A stretch of 64,000 nt of DNA from Leptolyngbyaceae cyanobacterium JSC-12 (GTDB lineage Bacteria; Cyanobacteriota; Cyanobacteriia; Leptolyngbyales; Leptolyngbyaceae). The translations under genes were made by a program, and so were the position numbers. The DNA is taken from assembly GCA_000309945.1 (NCBI GenBank), contig CM001633.1, positions 1,708,292 to 1,772,291 on the forward strand, given 5' to 3'. Shown piece after piece: positions 8,229 to 18,425 of this stretch. The notes beneath the pieces were generated by a model that did not search any database, was not told the origin of the DNA, and was given only the letters and a program-made list of their open reading frames with translations. Position 1 is the first letter of the stretch, and every line of letters starts with the position of its first letter.

Positions 8229-9299
8229 ATGCTTGATCAAGTGGCAGCAGCATTTGAACGCCATGATTATGAAACAGCAAGCCAATTGCTGCGGGAATTG
8301 GTGAAACAAGCACCACATGATCCATGGGTAAAGCTATATGTTGGGCGTTTGCAAGAAGCATCTGGTAGAGGGAAGGCAGCCGAGCAAATTTATCGGCAGC
8401 TTTTGCAACAAAGTACAAACTCTAAGCTGGTTTCTCAGGCACGGCAGGGATTGCAACGGGTTACGACCCAGGAACAACCACGGCAGCAACCCGCTATCGC
8501 CCAGGCAACGGCACAACCCAGCAGCCAGGAACTAGGGTTTTTGATTTTGGAAGCAGTAATGGCAGAAGCGCGGACTGAGATAGGGCAGCGACTTGCCCAA
8601 TTGCTTAAGACTGATACTTACACAGCAAGAGGGTTACTGCCCAGTCGAGGATGGCGACTGTATCGAACTGGAACAATTGAAGAACTTGCATTGTTTGGGC
8701 AGGCGTTGCAACAGGCTGGAGTTTCTGCGTTTTGGGCTTCGCTGGCAGAACTGCAAAGCATCCAGGTGTTTCAGGTGAACTACATCCAAGCGCTACAACC
8801 TAAAGCTACGATTGTTTGCCGGAATCAGACGCATCAGGTAGGAATGCTGAGTTTTGAGTGGTCAGAAGTGCAGCAGCGTGTTGAGGGCTTGCTCCCGCTG
8901 TTTTCACAGGTGGTGGATCTGGGTTATCGCGATCGCCTGGAATGGAAAGAACACATTGAAGACTATGCCCACTTTTATGACCTCCACCTGCCAGCCAAGC
9001 GTTGCATTTTGCGATTGCACGATGGCAAGTATGACTTTCACCAGGGCATCACGGCACAAGAGCACCACGACACCATTCGTCAACGCTGGAACGAGTTAAT
9101 CACCATCATGAATCAAGCGATTCCACCCAGCCCTATCCAGTCAGAGTTCACAATTTTTTCCGAAAGTACGAGCGATTTTGCCACAGCACTGGAACGATTA
9201 CCATCCCATATGTTTTTGTCTCGCTCATCAGACTGTCATCTCGATCCAGCTTTTCATCTCTACAGCTGTTTAGCTTTACTAAAGCTGCGACATACCTAA
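8229..9299 (+). CDS. TPR-containing conserved cyanobacterial protein
   Basis: 356 residues starting at ATG 8229, 15 bases after rsmE. Residues 1-75 form one or two tetratricopeptide-like helix pairs (ERHDYETASQLLRELVKQAP, then LQEASGRGKAAEQIYRQLLQ). A Gln/Thr/Pro linker (about 78-98) leads to a 250-residue domain with a repeated theme of LLPSRGWRLYRTGTIEELALFG and RCILRLHDGKYDF. I do not recognise that domain. No signal peptide or membrane segment is visible, so it is probably cytoplasmic and a scaffold or regulatory protein. It seems to end the sir-rsmE transcript. Confidence 0.75.
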   Translation: MLDQVAAAFERHDYETASQLLRELVKQAPHDPWVKLYVGRLQEASGRGKAAEQIYRQLLQQSTNSKLVSQARQGLQRVTTQEQPRQQPAIAQATAQPSSQELGFLILEAVMAEARTEIGQRLAQLLKTDTYTARGLLPSRGWRLYRTGTIEELALFGQALQQAGVSAFWASLAELQSIQVFQVNYIQALQPKATIVCRNQTHQVGMLSFEWSEVQQRVEGLLPLFSQVVDLGYRDRLEWKEHIEDYAHFYDLHLPAKRCILRLHDGKYDFHQGITAQEHHDTIRQRWNELITIMNQAIPPSPIQSEFTIFSESTSDFATALERLPSHMFLSRSSDCHLDPAFHLYSCLALLKLRHT

Positions 9300-9343
9300 G
9301 ACCTAATCCCTAAGACCTATCCTTACGCCTGCAACGAATTTGC

Positions 9344-10099
9344 CTAACCCTCACGAATTTGTTGCCGCAGTTGCTCCATTTCAGCATCGACTTCAGGGGT
9401 ATTCAATTGACTTGAAGGAAGTTGGGCAGATTGGCTTCCAGGCAACCCTTGTCCAGACTTCATCGCAACGAGTTCAGCTTCAATATCATCCGCCTGCCCC
9501 AGTTGCTCAAAACGTTTTTCCAAATCATCCATTCCCAGTTCAGCAACTGCCTCTGCCTGCGCTTCCATCTGTACTACCTTTTCCTCCATCCGCTCAAAGG
9601 CTTGCATAGCGCTACCCGTACCCACATTCCCCAACATCTCATTAATTTGCTGCGTTGCTTTAGCAGAACGGGCACGGGCAATGTAGAGGTCTTTCTTGGT
9701 CTTGGCTTCCGAAATTTTGTTTTCCAGCTTCATCATGTTCTGTTTAAGCTGGGCAACCACAGTGAGTTGCTGATCAAGCTGGGTCTTCATTGCGGTAGCA
9801 GTTTCCTGATAGGACTTACGCCGGGTCAACGCTTCCCGTGCCAGCGTATCATCTCCTTTTTGGATCGCTAGTTGCGCCCGCCGATACCACTCATCTGCAG
9901 TACTGAGTGCCTGGGAATACTGGCGTTCCGTGCGTTTCTGGGTGGCGATCGCCTGCGCTACCGCCTGCCGCAACTGGATCAAATCTTCTTGCATATCCAG
10001 CACCACCTGCTCCAGAATTTTCTCTGGATCTTCGGCATTGCTGATCAAGCTGTTGAGGTTAGCACGAATTACTCGCCAAATTCGGTCAAAAAATCCCAT
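9344..10099 (-). CDS. PspA/IM30 (Vipp1) family membrane-remodelling protein
   Basis: 251 residues, almost entirely coiled-coil helix. It starts with the amphipathic membrane-binding helix MGFFDRIWRVIRANLNSLIS, followed by AEDPEKILEQVVLDMQEDL, both diagnostic of the PspA/IM30 family (ESCRT-III-like). Further conserved blocks are LENKISEAKTKKDLYIAR and AFERMEEKVVQMEAQAEA. The protein protects or remodels cytoplasmic or thylakoid membranes by forming rings and filaments. The region after about residue 215 (Ser/Gln linker, then a short helix PEVDAEMEQLRQQIREG) resembles the extra C-terminal helix of Vipp1. Sequence alone does not settle PspA versus Vipp1. An upstream AGGAGTATG gives a clear start. 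The SPOR gene ends 75 bases upstream on the same strand. Confidence 0.92.
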   Translation of the reverse strand: MGFFDRIWRVIRANLNSLISNAEDPEKILEQVVLDMQEDLIQLRQAVAQAIATQKRTERQYSQALSTADEWYRRAQLAIQKGDDTLAREALTRRKSYQETATAMKTQLDQQLTVVAQLKQNMMKLENKISEAKTKKDLYIARARSAKATQQINEMLGNVGTGSAMQAFERMEEKVVQMEAQAEAVAELGMDDLEKRFEQLGQADDIEAELVAMKSGQGLPGSQSAQLPSSQLNTPEVDAEMEQLRQQIREG

Positions 10100-10173
10100 G
10101 ACATACTCCTAATAGGGCGTGGGAAATAACCTTTTCCCAATACTACCCTACCTTTCTAGAGAATCGTCCTCCC

Positions 10174-11625
10174 TCATGGCTGATAAACCTCGGCAGGAAT
10201 GCCCTGTTGCCGGAGACTTTCTGCCTGAGATTTCGCAGCAGCCTCATCTTGATAGGAGCCAAACTGAACTTTTGCTCCATCTGAATAATTTTTAACATAA
10301 GCATCTGGAACCTTTCGCCGAGCTTCTTGCAAAGCTGCATCGCTGGTATATGGGGTAACGACTTTATAACTGGATGGTTTGCTCAACGGGGAGGCAGTGA
10401 CAGTCGGTGAGGCGGGCGGTAGGGGGGTGCGATCGCCCAGAGGCGCAGGAGCCGCACTTCTAGTAGGCGCAGGCTGCACAGGTTTTACCGCGGGCGGGCT
10501 TGGATTCTGGACTGGTGGGGCGCTGTAGGTGCGAACAGGGGGAGGGGGACTGTAACTTCGGGTAGGCGCAGGGTTATAAGCTCGGGCAGGTGCAGGGTTG
10601 TAAGGAACAGATGGAGCTACCGGAGCAGGATTAATCGAGGGTGCTAGCTTACGAGGACTGGGCACATCACCGGAGGGCAGAACTGGTTCTGGAGCCGTTT
10701 CATTGACCTGAGGAGGGGCAACAGGAACAGCCGGAGGAGCGGAATTACTTGAGCCTGTAACCCTGCCAGATGCTCCCAAATTTGCAGGAGTTGTTGCAGT
10801 TTTAGCCTTGAGAGATGATTTGGCAGGCGACGGATGCACCACGTTAGGCGCGATCGCCCCATCTTCTAACTGAATTGTTCCTAATGAACCAAGACTCAGC
10901 TCTGGAAACTCTTGGTTAGCAAGATTCGGCTGGGGCAGCCTCGCAGAATCACTAGGTGTCGAGCCAGAGCTAGTAACGGCTTCAGAGCGGTTGAACAACC
11001 GACTCACGCTAGATGGATTCATAATCACAAACCCAAACATCGCACTCGACAATAACAGCAGCAACATTGAACCCACTCCTAGCGGTGTGAGTAAACTCTG
11101 CATAAAGCCCTGCTCTGCCTGAACACTGGCTTCTTCTTGAGACAACGCTCGTAATAGCTCTTCAGATGACTCCAGATAATCATCTGGGCTACTATTCATT
11201 GCTGCTGCCAAATCAGATTCGTCTGCAACTTGGGTAGCATATTGCTGGGCAAGCTGCCTTAGTTCGGAACTGGAACTGGAAGACTCCAAATTCTCCTTGT
11301 TCACCGGGATTTCTGCAAGAGGCGGAACAATCACAGTTGGATGAAATCCAGCCGCAGATGAGGATGGTAGCGGAATATCGGGTGCATCAGTTGGCATTAA
11401 CTCCAGCACAGTTGATACTTTTTTATGCGCAGGCGGGCGGGGTTGATAAAATGCCTTACCCAATGCACGTTGCCGCCGATAACGAATTAATTCATCTTCC
11501 AGTCGCACATCAACATGGGTAAGCGCATTCTGCAACACTGGATGAAGAGCATATTTTGCAGAAGCACTGTGAGAAGCAAGCTGGGCGGTTCGAGCCGGTG
11601 ATTGTGCTATGGAAGATTGACGCAT
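10174..11625 (-). CDS. SPOR-domain membrane protein, proline-rich
   Basis: 483 residues. The start ATG at 11625 is fixed by AGGAG seven bases upstream. Order of parts: an acidic and Ser-rich cytoplasmic region (about 1-170); one membrane helix around residues 175-200 (LTPLGVGSMLLLLLSSAMFG...); a long Pro/Ala/Ser/Tyr-rich linker with repeated units such as PAPARAYNPAPTRSYSP; and a C-terminal SPOR-like domain of about 65 residues (VKNYSDGAKVQFGSYQDEA ... LRQQGIPAEVYQ). SPOR domains bind denuded glycan strands of septal peptidoglycan, which suggests a role in cell division or wall turnover. The topology (cytoplasmic N-terminus, periplasmic SPOR) is inferred. Confidence 0.85.
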   Translation of the reverse strand: MRQSSIAQSPARTAQLASHSASAKYALHPVLQNALTHVDVRLEDELIRYRRQRALGKAFYQPRPPAHKKVSTVLELMPTDAPDIPLPSSSAAGFHPTVIVPPLAEIPVNKENLESSSSSSELRQLAQQYATQVADESDLAAAMNSSPDDYLESSEELLRALSQEEASVQAEQGFMQSLLTPLGVGSMLLLLLSSAMFGFVIMNPSSVSRLFNRSEAVTSSGSTPSDSARLPQPNLANQEFPELSLGSLGTIQLEDGAIAPNVVHPSPAKSSLKAKTATTPANLGASGRVTGSSNSAPPAVPVAPPQVNETAPEPVLPSGDVPSPRKLAPSINPAPVAPSVPYNPAPARAYNPAPTRSYSPPPPVRTYSAPPVQNPSPPAVKPVQPAPTRSAAPAPLGDRTPLPPASPTVTASPLSKPSSYKVVTPYTSDAALQEARRKVPDAYVKNYSDGAKVQFGSYQDEAAAKSQAESLRQQGIPAEVYQP

Positions 11626-11874
11626 GGTATAACTCCTAACCAATTCCTCATCCAGTCACCCTGATCCACAACTGCTACAAGGAAACACTAAATCTGGAGC
11701 AGCAAGTAGACAAAACAAACAACTTAACGCTATCACTGTAGCAACTTTTGTAAGACAGTGGTAGATTTCGTTCAGTATTAACCCAATCGGCTGAATTTGA
11801 GTAGCGATTGAACCAAAGTTATACACTTCTTTACTGAAATCGAGCTAGATTTCTTCTAAGTTTTCGAGGTCGCT

Positions 11875-12438
11875 ATGCCCCTGCAACCACTCAATCAAGT
11901 ACTTGGTGCCGTACAAAATTCCCATATTCGTCAAGAGCAGCGGCGATTTCAACAACTGCTGGAGGTTTGGGAAGATGTAGTTGGTCCAGTGGTTGCCGCA
12001 CAAACTCGACCTCTCACTCTCCAACGAGGTGTGTTAAAAGTAGCCACGTCTAGTGCTGCATGGTCACAAAATTTGGTTTTTGAACGGCAGCGAATTCTGG
12101 ACAAACTCCATCAAGTGCTACCCCTCAAAATTACCGATATTCGATTCTCGCCGGCTCAATGGCGCAATACCCAATCCACTGCTTCCTTTCCAGGAGAACA
12201 TTATCAAGCTGAACTCTGGCGATCGCATCCCAGTCGCCTCTCTAATCCAGAGGTAAAACAACCATTGCCAGATCAGCAAACACCAGCCAATGCGGTTGCC
12301 GCATTTCAAAGTTGGGCATTGGTCATGCAGTCGCGATCTCGCACTCTGCCGCTCTGCCCAGAATGTCACTGTCCCACTCCGGTGGGAGAACTTGAGCGCT
12401 GGCACGTTTGTTCATTATGTGCGGCTAAACGCTGGTAA
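11875..12438 (+). CDS. dciA: DciA (DUF721) replicative-helicase loader with C-terminal zinc ribbon
   Basis: 187 residues. The N-terminal ~95 residues carry the DUF721/DciA core: WEDVVGPVVAAQTRPLTLQRGVLKV followed by SSAAWSQNLVFERQRIL. DciA is the ancestral loader of the DnaB helicase in most bacteria, including cyanobacteria. After a Pro/Gln-rich linker, the C-terminus has Cys161-x2-Cys164 (plus Cys166) and Cys179-x2-Cys182, spaced as a small zinc ribbon (CPECHCPTPVGELERWHVC). Start ATG 11875 gives the expected MPLQPLNQVL opening. It is divergent from the SPOR gene across 249 bases and stands alone on its strand. Confidence 0.88.
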   Translation: MPLQPLNQVLGAVQNSHIRQEQRRFQQLLEVWEDVVGPVVAAQTRPLTLQRGVLKVATSSAAWSQNLVFERQRILDKLHQVLPLKITDIRFSPAQWRNTQSTASFPGEHYQAELWRSHPSRLSNPEVKQPLPDQQTPANAVAAFQSWALVMQSRSRTLPLCPECHCPTPVGELERWHVCSLCAAKRW

Positions 12439-12895
12439 ATGCCTGGTAGTTTTGGGAATTGAACAATGGAGATTTGTAGCTAAAGATATGGAGATTTGTA
12501 GCTGAGGATTCCGTAATTGTCCCTGATTATTTTTAGTCAAAATTTAAACCGCTGCAAAATCTACTGAAACTTACGGATACAGTTCACAAAATTTGAACGT
12601 TACGATCGCGAGCATTAGCGCATTTCTTTCAAAAAGCTCGCTTCTAGTTTTGCTTGATCCCTATCTGTTTTTTGCGGAAAACAGGTCTGTTTTGGCAAAT
12701 CCACCTTAGTCCAATCTGTCTACAGATGATTTCCATTCAATGAGATTCTGAAAAGAATCTAAACCTGACTTTTGGGAATAAATCGCCCAAATCAAGGCAA
12801 CAGGATGACTTCAGGACATCGTGCAGCGAAAGCGGATAAAAACCGTTAGAGAAAATGGGGATCAGTTGCCATACTTGGTTTGAGAGATCATTTAT
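12439..12895. other. Intergenic region without recognised gene
   Basis: About 457 bases between dciA and the small Cys-rich gene. Directly after dciA there is a short duplication of ATGGAGATTTGTAGCTA (about 12465-12502). A CTGTTTT-ttgcgg-AAAACAG hairpin at about 12665-12684 is followed by GTCTGTTTTGG and could be a weak terminator of dciA. No coding potential was judged credible on either strand. Confidence 0.4.
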
Positions 12896-13207
12896 ATGAG
12901 AACCATTTCCTCCTCCATCTCCTCGTGTCGTCACTGCCAGTTTTATTTCCCTGAGGGGCGTCGTGGTGGACATTGCAAAAAACTCAACGTGTCGGTAAAA
13001 AGTTGTTGGACTGCTTGTAGTTTGGCGACGCCGCCATTTGCTGCAACCTGGAAGGAACTTGAAAGTATTACAGTTTGGAAACAAAAAGTGCTATTGCAAG
13101 AAGAAGTCGCTTTAACAGTTGAGGCAACCCTCAATGCGGATTTGCTAGCAGAAAACCGCCCTACTGTCGTCATGGTTAGCCCTCAACTTAGCACTTCTTA
13201 CGTTTAG
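12896..13207 (+). CDS. Conserved small cysteine-rich cyanobacterial protein
   Basis: 103 residues. The N-terminal half has Cys11-x2-Cys14, Cys27, Cys37 and Cys41 within [16 protein letters not shown]...CKKL and [13 protein letters not shown], a spacing suitable for a metal site or Fe-S cluster. The C-terminal half is an acidic, helical/strand tail with no known motif. From memory, similar proteins with the CRHCxxYxPEGRRGGxC pattern are widespread among cyanobacteria and remain unnamed, so I give no function. Its stop overlaps the end of menB by 4 bases in convergent orientation. ATG 12896 is the first start in frame; no strong Shine-Dalgarno is seen. Confidence 0.75.
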   Translation: MRTISSSISSCRHCQFYFPEGRRGGHCKKLNVSVKSCWTACSLATPPFAATWKELESITVWKQKVLLQEEVALTVEATLNADLLAENRPTVVMVSPQLSTSYV

Positions 13208-14037
13208 GGCAACCAGGGATATTTGCGAAAATTAGGCGATCGCTTTTCTAAAAAGGCTTGTTTTCCTTCCGAGCCTTCTTCAGTCATGTAGTAAAGCATT
13301 GTGGCATTCCCTGCCAGTTCTTGGAGTCCGGCTTGCCCATCACAGTCCGCATTAAAGGCGGCTTTGAGGCAACGAATAGCAATTGGGCTTTTCTCCAAAA
13401 TCTCCATTGCCCACTGAATTCCTTCTGCCTCCAGTTGTTCCACTGGCACCACACAGTTCACCAGACCCATCTCTAGTGCCTGCTCAGCGTTGTATTGGCG
13501 GCACAGGTACCAGATTTCGCGAGCTTTTTTTTGCCCCACAATCCGAGTAAGGTAACTGGCTCCAAACCCGCCATCAAAACTGCCCACTTTGGGACCTGTT
13601 TGTCCAAACACAGCATTATCTGCAGCGATCGTTAAGTCACACAAAATGTGCAGTACATGCCCGCCACCAATCGCATACCCTGCAACCAAGGCAATCACCA
13701 CTTTGGGCATCGAACGAATCAACTTTTGCAGATCCAGCACATTCAAGCGCGGCACCCCCGCCTCATCCACGTATCCTGCCTGCCCCCGCACAGTTTGATC
13801 GCCCCCCGCACAAAAAGCGTACTTGCCATCAGTATGAGGACCGGCACCTGTGAACAATACAACCCCTATCTGCCGATCTTCCCGCGCATCGCAGAAGGCA
13901 TCGTAGAGTTCAACGATCGTTTTGGGACGAAAGGCATTGCGTTTATGGGGACGGTTAATGGTGATTTTGGCAATCCCATCTGCCTTGTGATACAGAATAT
14001 CTTCGTAGGATTTGGCAACTTGCCAGTTAACTTGCAT
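13204..14037 (-). CDS. menB: 1,4-dihydroxy-2-naphthoyl-CoA synthase MenB
   Basis: 277 residues of the crotonase superfamily. It closes o-succinylbenzoyl-CoA to 1,4-dihydroxy-2-naphthoyl-CoA in phylloquinone synthesis. Seen in sequence: the crotonase oxyanion-hole segments FCAGGDQ and [17 protein letters not shown], then [16 protein letters not shown], characteristic of MenB, and the C-terminal [12 protein letters not shown]. The ATG at 14037 is chosen ([14 protein letters not shown]); upstream frame residues are not conserved. The start lies inside the last codons of menD (11-base overlap), which indicates coupled translation in a menF-menD-menB operon. Confidence 0.96.
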   Translation of the reverse strand: MQVNWQVAKSYEDILYHKADGIAKITINRPHKRNAFRPKTIVELYDAFCDAREDRQIGVVLFTGAGPHTDGKYAFCAGGDQTVRGQAGYVDEAGVPRLNVLDLQKLIRSMPKVVIALVAGYAIGGGHVLHILCDLTIAADNAVFGQTGPKVGSFDGGFGASYLTRIVGQKKAREIWYLCRQYNAEQALEMGLVNCVVPVEQLEAEGIQWAMEILEKSPIAIRCLKAAFNADCDGQAGLQELAGNATMLYYMTEEGSEGKQAFLEKRSPNFRKYPWLP

Positions 14038-15787
14038 AGGGATGAATCGAAATAGTGTCAGCAAACGTACCTAAGTTATTTTGCCGCCATTGGGCATCCG
14101 CTTTGCGATCGCAGCGTAGTTCCAACACCCGAACCCCTACCTCTGGTAAGGGATTCAACGATGTTTCCAACTCCTCCCAAGCCGTGATCAACTGATGTTC
14201 TACACCATAGGTTTTGCAGAGGTCTGCAAAATCAACGGATTGGGGCATTGCGAAAAAGGTTTCAAACGGTGGATCAAATTGGGCAATTGGCAACATTTCA
14301 AAAATACCGCCGCCGTTATTGTTGATTAACAGAATGGTAAGGTGCCCTACAAAGTGTGGAAGCAGCAGGAACCCATTTGTATCATGTAACAGTGCCAGTT
14401 CTCCAGTCAGCATCACGGCTGGCGATTGTCGATGGGCAACGCCTAATGCCGTGGAAAGGCTGCCATCAATGCCATTGGCTCCCCGATTGAAGTAAGGTTG
14501 AATTTGCAAGTTCCCCGCGCGCCAGAAGAATTCCACATCTCGTACTGGCGTGCTACTACTAATAAACAGTGGGGTGTTGGGTGGCAGGCAGGTAGAAAGC
14601 ACCCAAGCAGTTTTGCCTTCAAATAGCTCACTTGTTTCCTGCATAGTACGGTCAACGGCTTGCCGCACCTGAAGTTCTGCCTGATTCCACAATTCCAGAT
14701 AGGGACTGGTGGGTACAGGCTCAATCGTAAGCCAAACAGCTAACAGTTCTACCGTGAATGGAAAATGGGTGGTTTTGCTATGTAGCGGGTCAAGGTTGCG
14801 ATCGCCCGGATCAATAATCCATTGTTGTGGCTGAGTTTTAGCAAGCCAAGTACGGAGTTGCTTGCTAGTAGGCATTTCCCCAATCCGAATCACGATCTCT
14901 GGAGCCAGTTTTTCGGCAAGGGCGGCGTTGCGCAGAATCAAATCATACGTGGTTACTAGATTAGGCACCTGATTCGCATAATTCCGCAAAGGAGATAGTC
15001 CTTCTGCTAATACCGGAAAGCCCAGGGTTTTGGAAAGATGGGCAATCGCAGCTACATAAGCCTGAGGGGAAACAGGCTGAGCAGGTCCCGCAATGATAAC
15101 ACCATGGGTGGTAGCAGGGAGAGAGGGCAGGGAAAATGAGGGGGAGGGAAGGGGGGAGGGAGAAAGGGAAGGGGAGAGTCCACTAAAGAAACTGGCTTCG
15201 TTAAAGGTGAGAGCTTGAGCTTGGGCATGTGCTTCTGGCAGAGGCGCGAGGGGATCGCGGAAGGGCAGATTCAAATGCACCGGACCAGGAACAGGAAATA
15301 AGGTACGTTTCCAGGCATGCACAATGGTTTGCCGGAGATAATCCAGCAGGGTGGGGTGGAGGGAAGGAAGTGCCAGTTCTGTATGCCAGTTAGGAAAGGT
15401 GCCATACAGTTTGTGCTGATCGATCGCTTGTCCGGCGTTGCAGTCGCGCAGTTCCGGCGGGCGATCAGCCGTCAAGACCAACAGAGGGACTCGACTTTCT
15501 CGCGCCTCAATCACAGCGGGATAAAAATTGGCTCCTGCTGTGCCAGAGGTGCAGATTAAGGCTGCGGGAAGTTTTTGTTGACGAGCAAGCCCTAATGCAA
15601 AAAAGCTGGCAGAGCGCTCGTCCAATACAGGAATGGCTTCAATCTGGGGATGATTGGCAAAGGCGATCGCCAACGGGGCAGAGCGTGACCCTGGACAGAC
15701 AACGGCATTTTTTAGCCCTAGCCGATGTAAGGTTTCTACCAGGATGGAAGTCCAGATAAGATTGGTATTCGTAAAATCAATCGGCAT
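14027..15787 (-). CDS. menD: 2-succinyl-5-enolpyruvyl-6-hydroxy-3-cyclohexene-1-carboxylate synthase MenD
   Basis: 586 residues, a thiamine-diphosphate enzyme that joins isochorismate and 2-oxoglutarate. The start ATG at 15787 gives [20 protein letters not shown], then [19 protein letters not shown] and [17 protein letters not shown], the typical MenD N-terminal domain. The ThDP-binding C-terminal domain shows TALGVAHR and the [18 protein letters not shown] metal-binding block. An unusual linker near residues 203-224 ([20 protein letters not shown]) is encoded by a nearly pure pyrimidine tract in the sense strand and looks like inserted repeat DNA between domains. It starts 22 bases after menF and overlaps menB. 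Confidence 0.96.
   Translation of the reverse strand: MPIDFTNTNLIWTSILVETLHRLGLKNAVVCPGSRSAPLAIAFANHPQIEAIPVLDERSASFFALGLARQQKLPAALICTSGTAGANFYPAVIEARESRVPLLVLTADRPPELRDCNAGQAIDQHKLYGTFPNWHTELALPSLHPTLLDYLRQTIVHAWKRTLFPVPGPVHLNLPFRDPLAPLPEAHAQAQALTFNEASFFSGLSPSLSPSPLPSPSFSLPSLPATTHGVIIAGPAQPVSPQAYVAAIAHLSKTLGFPVLAEGLSPLRNYANQVPNLVTTYDLILRNAALAEKLAPEIVIRIGEMPTSKQLRTWLAKTQPQQWIIDPGDRNLDPLHSKTTHFPFTVELLAVWLTIEPVPTSPYLELWNQAELQVRQAVDRTMQETSELFEGKTAWVLSTCLPPNTPLFISSSTPVRDVEFFWRAGNLQIQPYFNRGANGIDGSLSTALGVAHRQSPAVMLTGELALLHDTNGFLLLPHFVGHLTILLINNNGGGIFEMLPIAQFDPPFETFFAMPQSVDFADLCKTYGVEHQLITAWEELETSLNPLPEVGVRVLELRCDRKADAQWRQNNLGTFADTISIHPYAS
15117..15178. repeat. Purine/pyrimidine-rich low-complexity island inside menD
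   Basis: The + strand is almost only G and A (runs such as GGGGGAGGGAAGGGGGGAGG), giving a C/T sense strand for menD that codes for a Ser/Pro/Leu linker. It resembles decayed heptamer-type repeats found elsewhere in the window (menE, WD40 gene, URC4-like gene). Confidence 0.6.
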
Positions 15788-15809
15788 GAAAGAGTGGGGA
15801 GTGGAGTTT

Positions 15810-17258
15810 TTACACAAGAGCAGCTAACAGCGCTTGCAGTTTTAACTGGATTTCCGATAGTTCTCGCTCTGGATCTGACCCAGCGACAATCCCGGCTCCA
15901 GCAAACAGACGAGCGCGACAACCATCAATCAACGCAGACCGGATTCCTACTGCAAATTCTCCATCGCCCCGATGATTAATCCAACCGATGGGGGCAGCAT
16001 AGAGCGATCGCTCAAACGGTTCATAGCGGCAAATTTCTTTGCAAGTTATCTCACGTGGCATCCCAGCAACCGCAGGCGTGGGGTGAAGTGCTGCCAGAAT
16101 ATCCAGCAAATGCACTGATGCCGGAACCGTTGCCCGAATCGGCGTATGCAAATGTTGAATGTTAGAAAGTTGCAACAGCCGCAGAGGAGAACGTTCGGGG
16201 ACAAGTCCCAGATTGGACAATTGACGGGTAATAAAATCCACCACAACTTGATGTTCGTAATTGTCCTTGTCACTGTTCAACAGAGCATGTGACAAAGCCA
16301 CATCTTCATGGGTCGTTTGCCCCCTAGGAGCAGAACCAGCCAGCGCATCAGAGACCAACTGCCGATTTTGAACACAGACCAACCGTTCAGGACTTGCCCC
16401 TACAAAGGATTGTCCACGCCCGTTATTCACCGAAAAAATATAGCAGTCCGGATATAAACTGCGCAGGTTATTGAGAGAATGGGCTGGATGAAATGGCACA
16501 GGGGAACAGACATCTACTGCATGAGCCAAGACAATTTTGTTAAACTGATTCGCTTGAATCGACTGCAATGCTGAGCGCACTGATTGCTTAAACGCAGTAG
16601 TTGTTCCAACATCCTGTTTGGATAACAATTCCAACGGCTGTGTTGGCGGAGTAATCCAGTCATATGCAATCGCTTGAATTTGTTGTAAGCTCTGCCAGAG
16701 CACTTCAACCATTGATGGGAGGTCAGTACCTGGCTCAAGCATCAGGTTTCTCACTACGATACAGCTTTGATTGTGATCAACAATTTGCCATTTAGGTAGA
16801 AAGCAAGTTGCACTGGGAAACGTGGAATCTCTTGTATAGACTGTTTTTTCCTGGAAAGAAAAGTGACAAAAAAAAGCGGGTCCGGCAAAGAGAGACCTTA
16901 AATTCCCTGCAACAACAATGCGAGATAAAGTAGTATGAATAAAATGTTTGATTTGAGTAAAGCGTTGGCTACTTTCTGTGTGAAAACGTAAAACAGAATC
17001 AATCGCTGCGATCGCAGTTCGTTGAGACTGAGAAAAATAATTCCTGCTTGCTTCTTGTTTTTCAAAATAAACATTGAGCTGATTCGTTGCTGCCAGTTCA
17101 TTGAAAATTGCAAGCACATCAACAGCAGGAATTTCAAAGGTCAAACTTATCAATTGGGAGCTATTTTCATCTATCAAACCATGTTGATATGGAAGTAGAA
17201 ATTGATAAACATCCCGTTGATTTTGAAATAGTTGATTGCAATACTGTGTAACTGCCAT
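15810..17258 (-). CDS. menF: Isochorismate synthase MenF
   Basis: 482 residues of the chorismate-utilising enzyme family (isochorismate synthase/anthranilate synthase component I). It converts chorismate to isochorismate, the first committed step to phylloquinone. The C-terminal half is clear: [36 protein letters not shown]-type sequence ([17 protein letters not shown]), [24 protein letters not shown] and GRFAVGIR-like [15 protein letters not shown], with [14 protein letters not shown] at the end. The N-terminal 200 residues are more divergent, as usual for cyanobacterial MenF. The start is ATG 17258, first gene of menF-menD-menB, facing menA across about 220 bases. Confidence 0.95.
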   Translation of the reverse strand: MAVTQYCNQLFQNQRDVYQFLLPYQHGLIDENSSQLISLTFEIPAVDVLAIFNELAATNQLNVYFEKQEASRNYFSQSQRTAIAAIDSVLRFHTESSQRFTQIKHFIHTTLSRIVVAGNLRSLFAGPAFFCHFSFQEKTVYTRDSTFPSATCFLPKWQIVDHNQSCIVVRNLMLEPGTDLPSMVEVLWQSLQQIQAIAYDWITPPTQPLELLSKQDVGTTTAFKQSVRSALQSIQANQFNKIVLAHAVDVCSPVPFHPAHSLNNLRSLYPDCYIFSVNNGRGQSFVGASPERLVCVQNRQLVSDALAGSAPRGQTTHEDVALSHALLNSDKDNYEHQVVVDFITRQLSNLGLVPERSPLRLLQLSNIQHLHTPIRATVPASVHLLDILAALHPTPAVAGMPREITCKEICRYEPFERSLYAAPIGWINHRGDGEFAVGIRSALIDGCRARLFAGAGIVAGSDPERELSEIQLKLQALLAALV

Positions 17259-17482
17259 GTAATAAAAGACAACACAACTTGATACCCAGTATAGGTCTGC
17301 GAATTCCCCTACGGAAGCTCTTAACAGCAGGTATCCAAAGTAGTTTGACTGATAAATGTAGCAATTGTTAATTATGTTTCAAAATTTAAACGGTTACGTC
17401 ATCGTTTAGGCTTGGGAGCCGCAACATCCTAAAATGATGAAGCCTCCTAGCGTTAATTTATACTTTTTAACATTTGCTGACA

Positions 17483-18385
17483 ATGGCTACAGGAACGGTT
17501 GATCACCCAGTGAACAAAACACTTTGGCTAGCAGCGATTAAGCCGCCAATGTATAGCGTTGCAATCATGCCAATTTGGGTCGGTTCTGCAGTTGCTTATG
17601 CAGAGACAGGCATTTTGAATACGGTTGTTTTTTTCACCTTTTTATTGTCTGCCATTCTCATTCTTGCCTGGGAAAATCTCAGTAATGACGTATTTGACTC
17701 GGAAACGGGCGTGGATGTCAATAAAGCCAACTCCGTAGTCAATCTGACGGGTAACAAGTCTCTGGTGTTTTGGCTGAGTAATGCCTGTTTAGGGCTGGGC
17801 TTGTTGGGCATTGGCGTGATCGCATACTGGCAACAAGACCTTACCGTAATTGGGCTGATTCTGCTGTGTTGCGCGATCGGCTACATCTATCAGGGACCGC
17901 CCTTTCGCCTCAGCTATCAAGGGCTAGGGGAATTTCTTTGTTTTTTCGCCTTTGGACCAATCGCCTTTGCCGCTGTTTCTTACAGCCAAACCAAAGGCTG
18001 GTCAGTTACAAGCTTTGCGGCCTCAATCATCATTGGTATTGCTACCAGTTTGATCCTATTTTGCTCTCACTTCAACCAGGTCAATGATGATGCTGCTGTT
18101 GGTAAGAAAACTCCTGTTGTGCGGTTGGGGACTCAACGCGCAGCCCAACTGCTTCCCTGGATTTGCAGCAGTGTGTATGGGTTGACTTGCTTGTTTGTTT
18201 TACTCAAGCTGTTGCCTGTTTGGACGCTGCTCGTTTTCGCGAGTGTCCCTTATGCTCGCAAACTCTGCCATTGCATCTGGACTCAACATCACCAACCGGA
18301 AACCTTACTTTCTTGCCGTTTTATTGCAGTTGCTTTTCATTTTTGGACAGGGCTGATGTTGGGGATAGGGTTTGTGATGGGATAG
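17483..18385 (+). CDS. menA: 1,4-dihydroxy-2-naphthoate phytyltransferase MenA
   Basis: About 300 residues, an integral-membrane UbiA-family prenyltransferase that attaches the phytyl chain to dihydroxynaphthoate. Sequence: LWLAAIKPPMYSVAIMPIWVG at the start, the Asp-rich motif NDVFDSETGVD (first DDxxD-like site, residues about 70-80) with K/N-rich context, YQGPPFRLSYQGLGE, and a second acidic site HFNQVNDDAAVGKKT, separated by about eight hydrophobic helices. ATG 17483 is chosen over one 9 bases upstream because MATGTVDH starts a typical N-terminus. It heads menA-menC-menE, divergent from menF; the region between must hold both promoters. Confidence 0.95.
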   Translation: MATGTVDHPVNKTLWLAAIKPPMYSVAIMPIWVGSAVAYAETGILNTVVFFTFLLSAILILAWENLSNDVFDSETGVDVNKANSVVNLTGNKSLVFWLSNACLGLGLLGIGVIAYWQQDLTVIGLILLCCAIGYIYQGPPFRLSYQGLGEFLCFFAFGPIAFAAVSYSQTKGWSVTSFAASIIIGIATSLILFCSHFNQVNDDAAVGKKTPVVRLGTQRAAQLLPWICSSVYGLTCLFVLLKLLPVWTLLVFASVPYARKLCHCIWTQHHQPETLLSCRFIAVAFHFWTGLMLGIGFVMG

Positions 18386-18425
18386 AAATAGGAAATCCTA
18401 CAGGCAGTGCCTTCTTCTCAATGCA

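Noticed and set aside
10118-10140. Hairpin TGGGAAA...TTTTCCCA between the SPOR gene and pspA as terminator
   Set aside because: The stem is plausible but no U-run follows on the relevant strand.
15117-15178. G-rich tract as a functional G-quadruplex
   Set aside because: Runs of G are present, but the tract has the same character as other decayed repeats and sits in a coding linker; no separate evidence supports a structural role.
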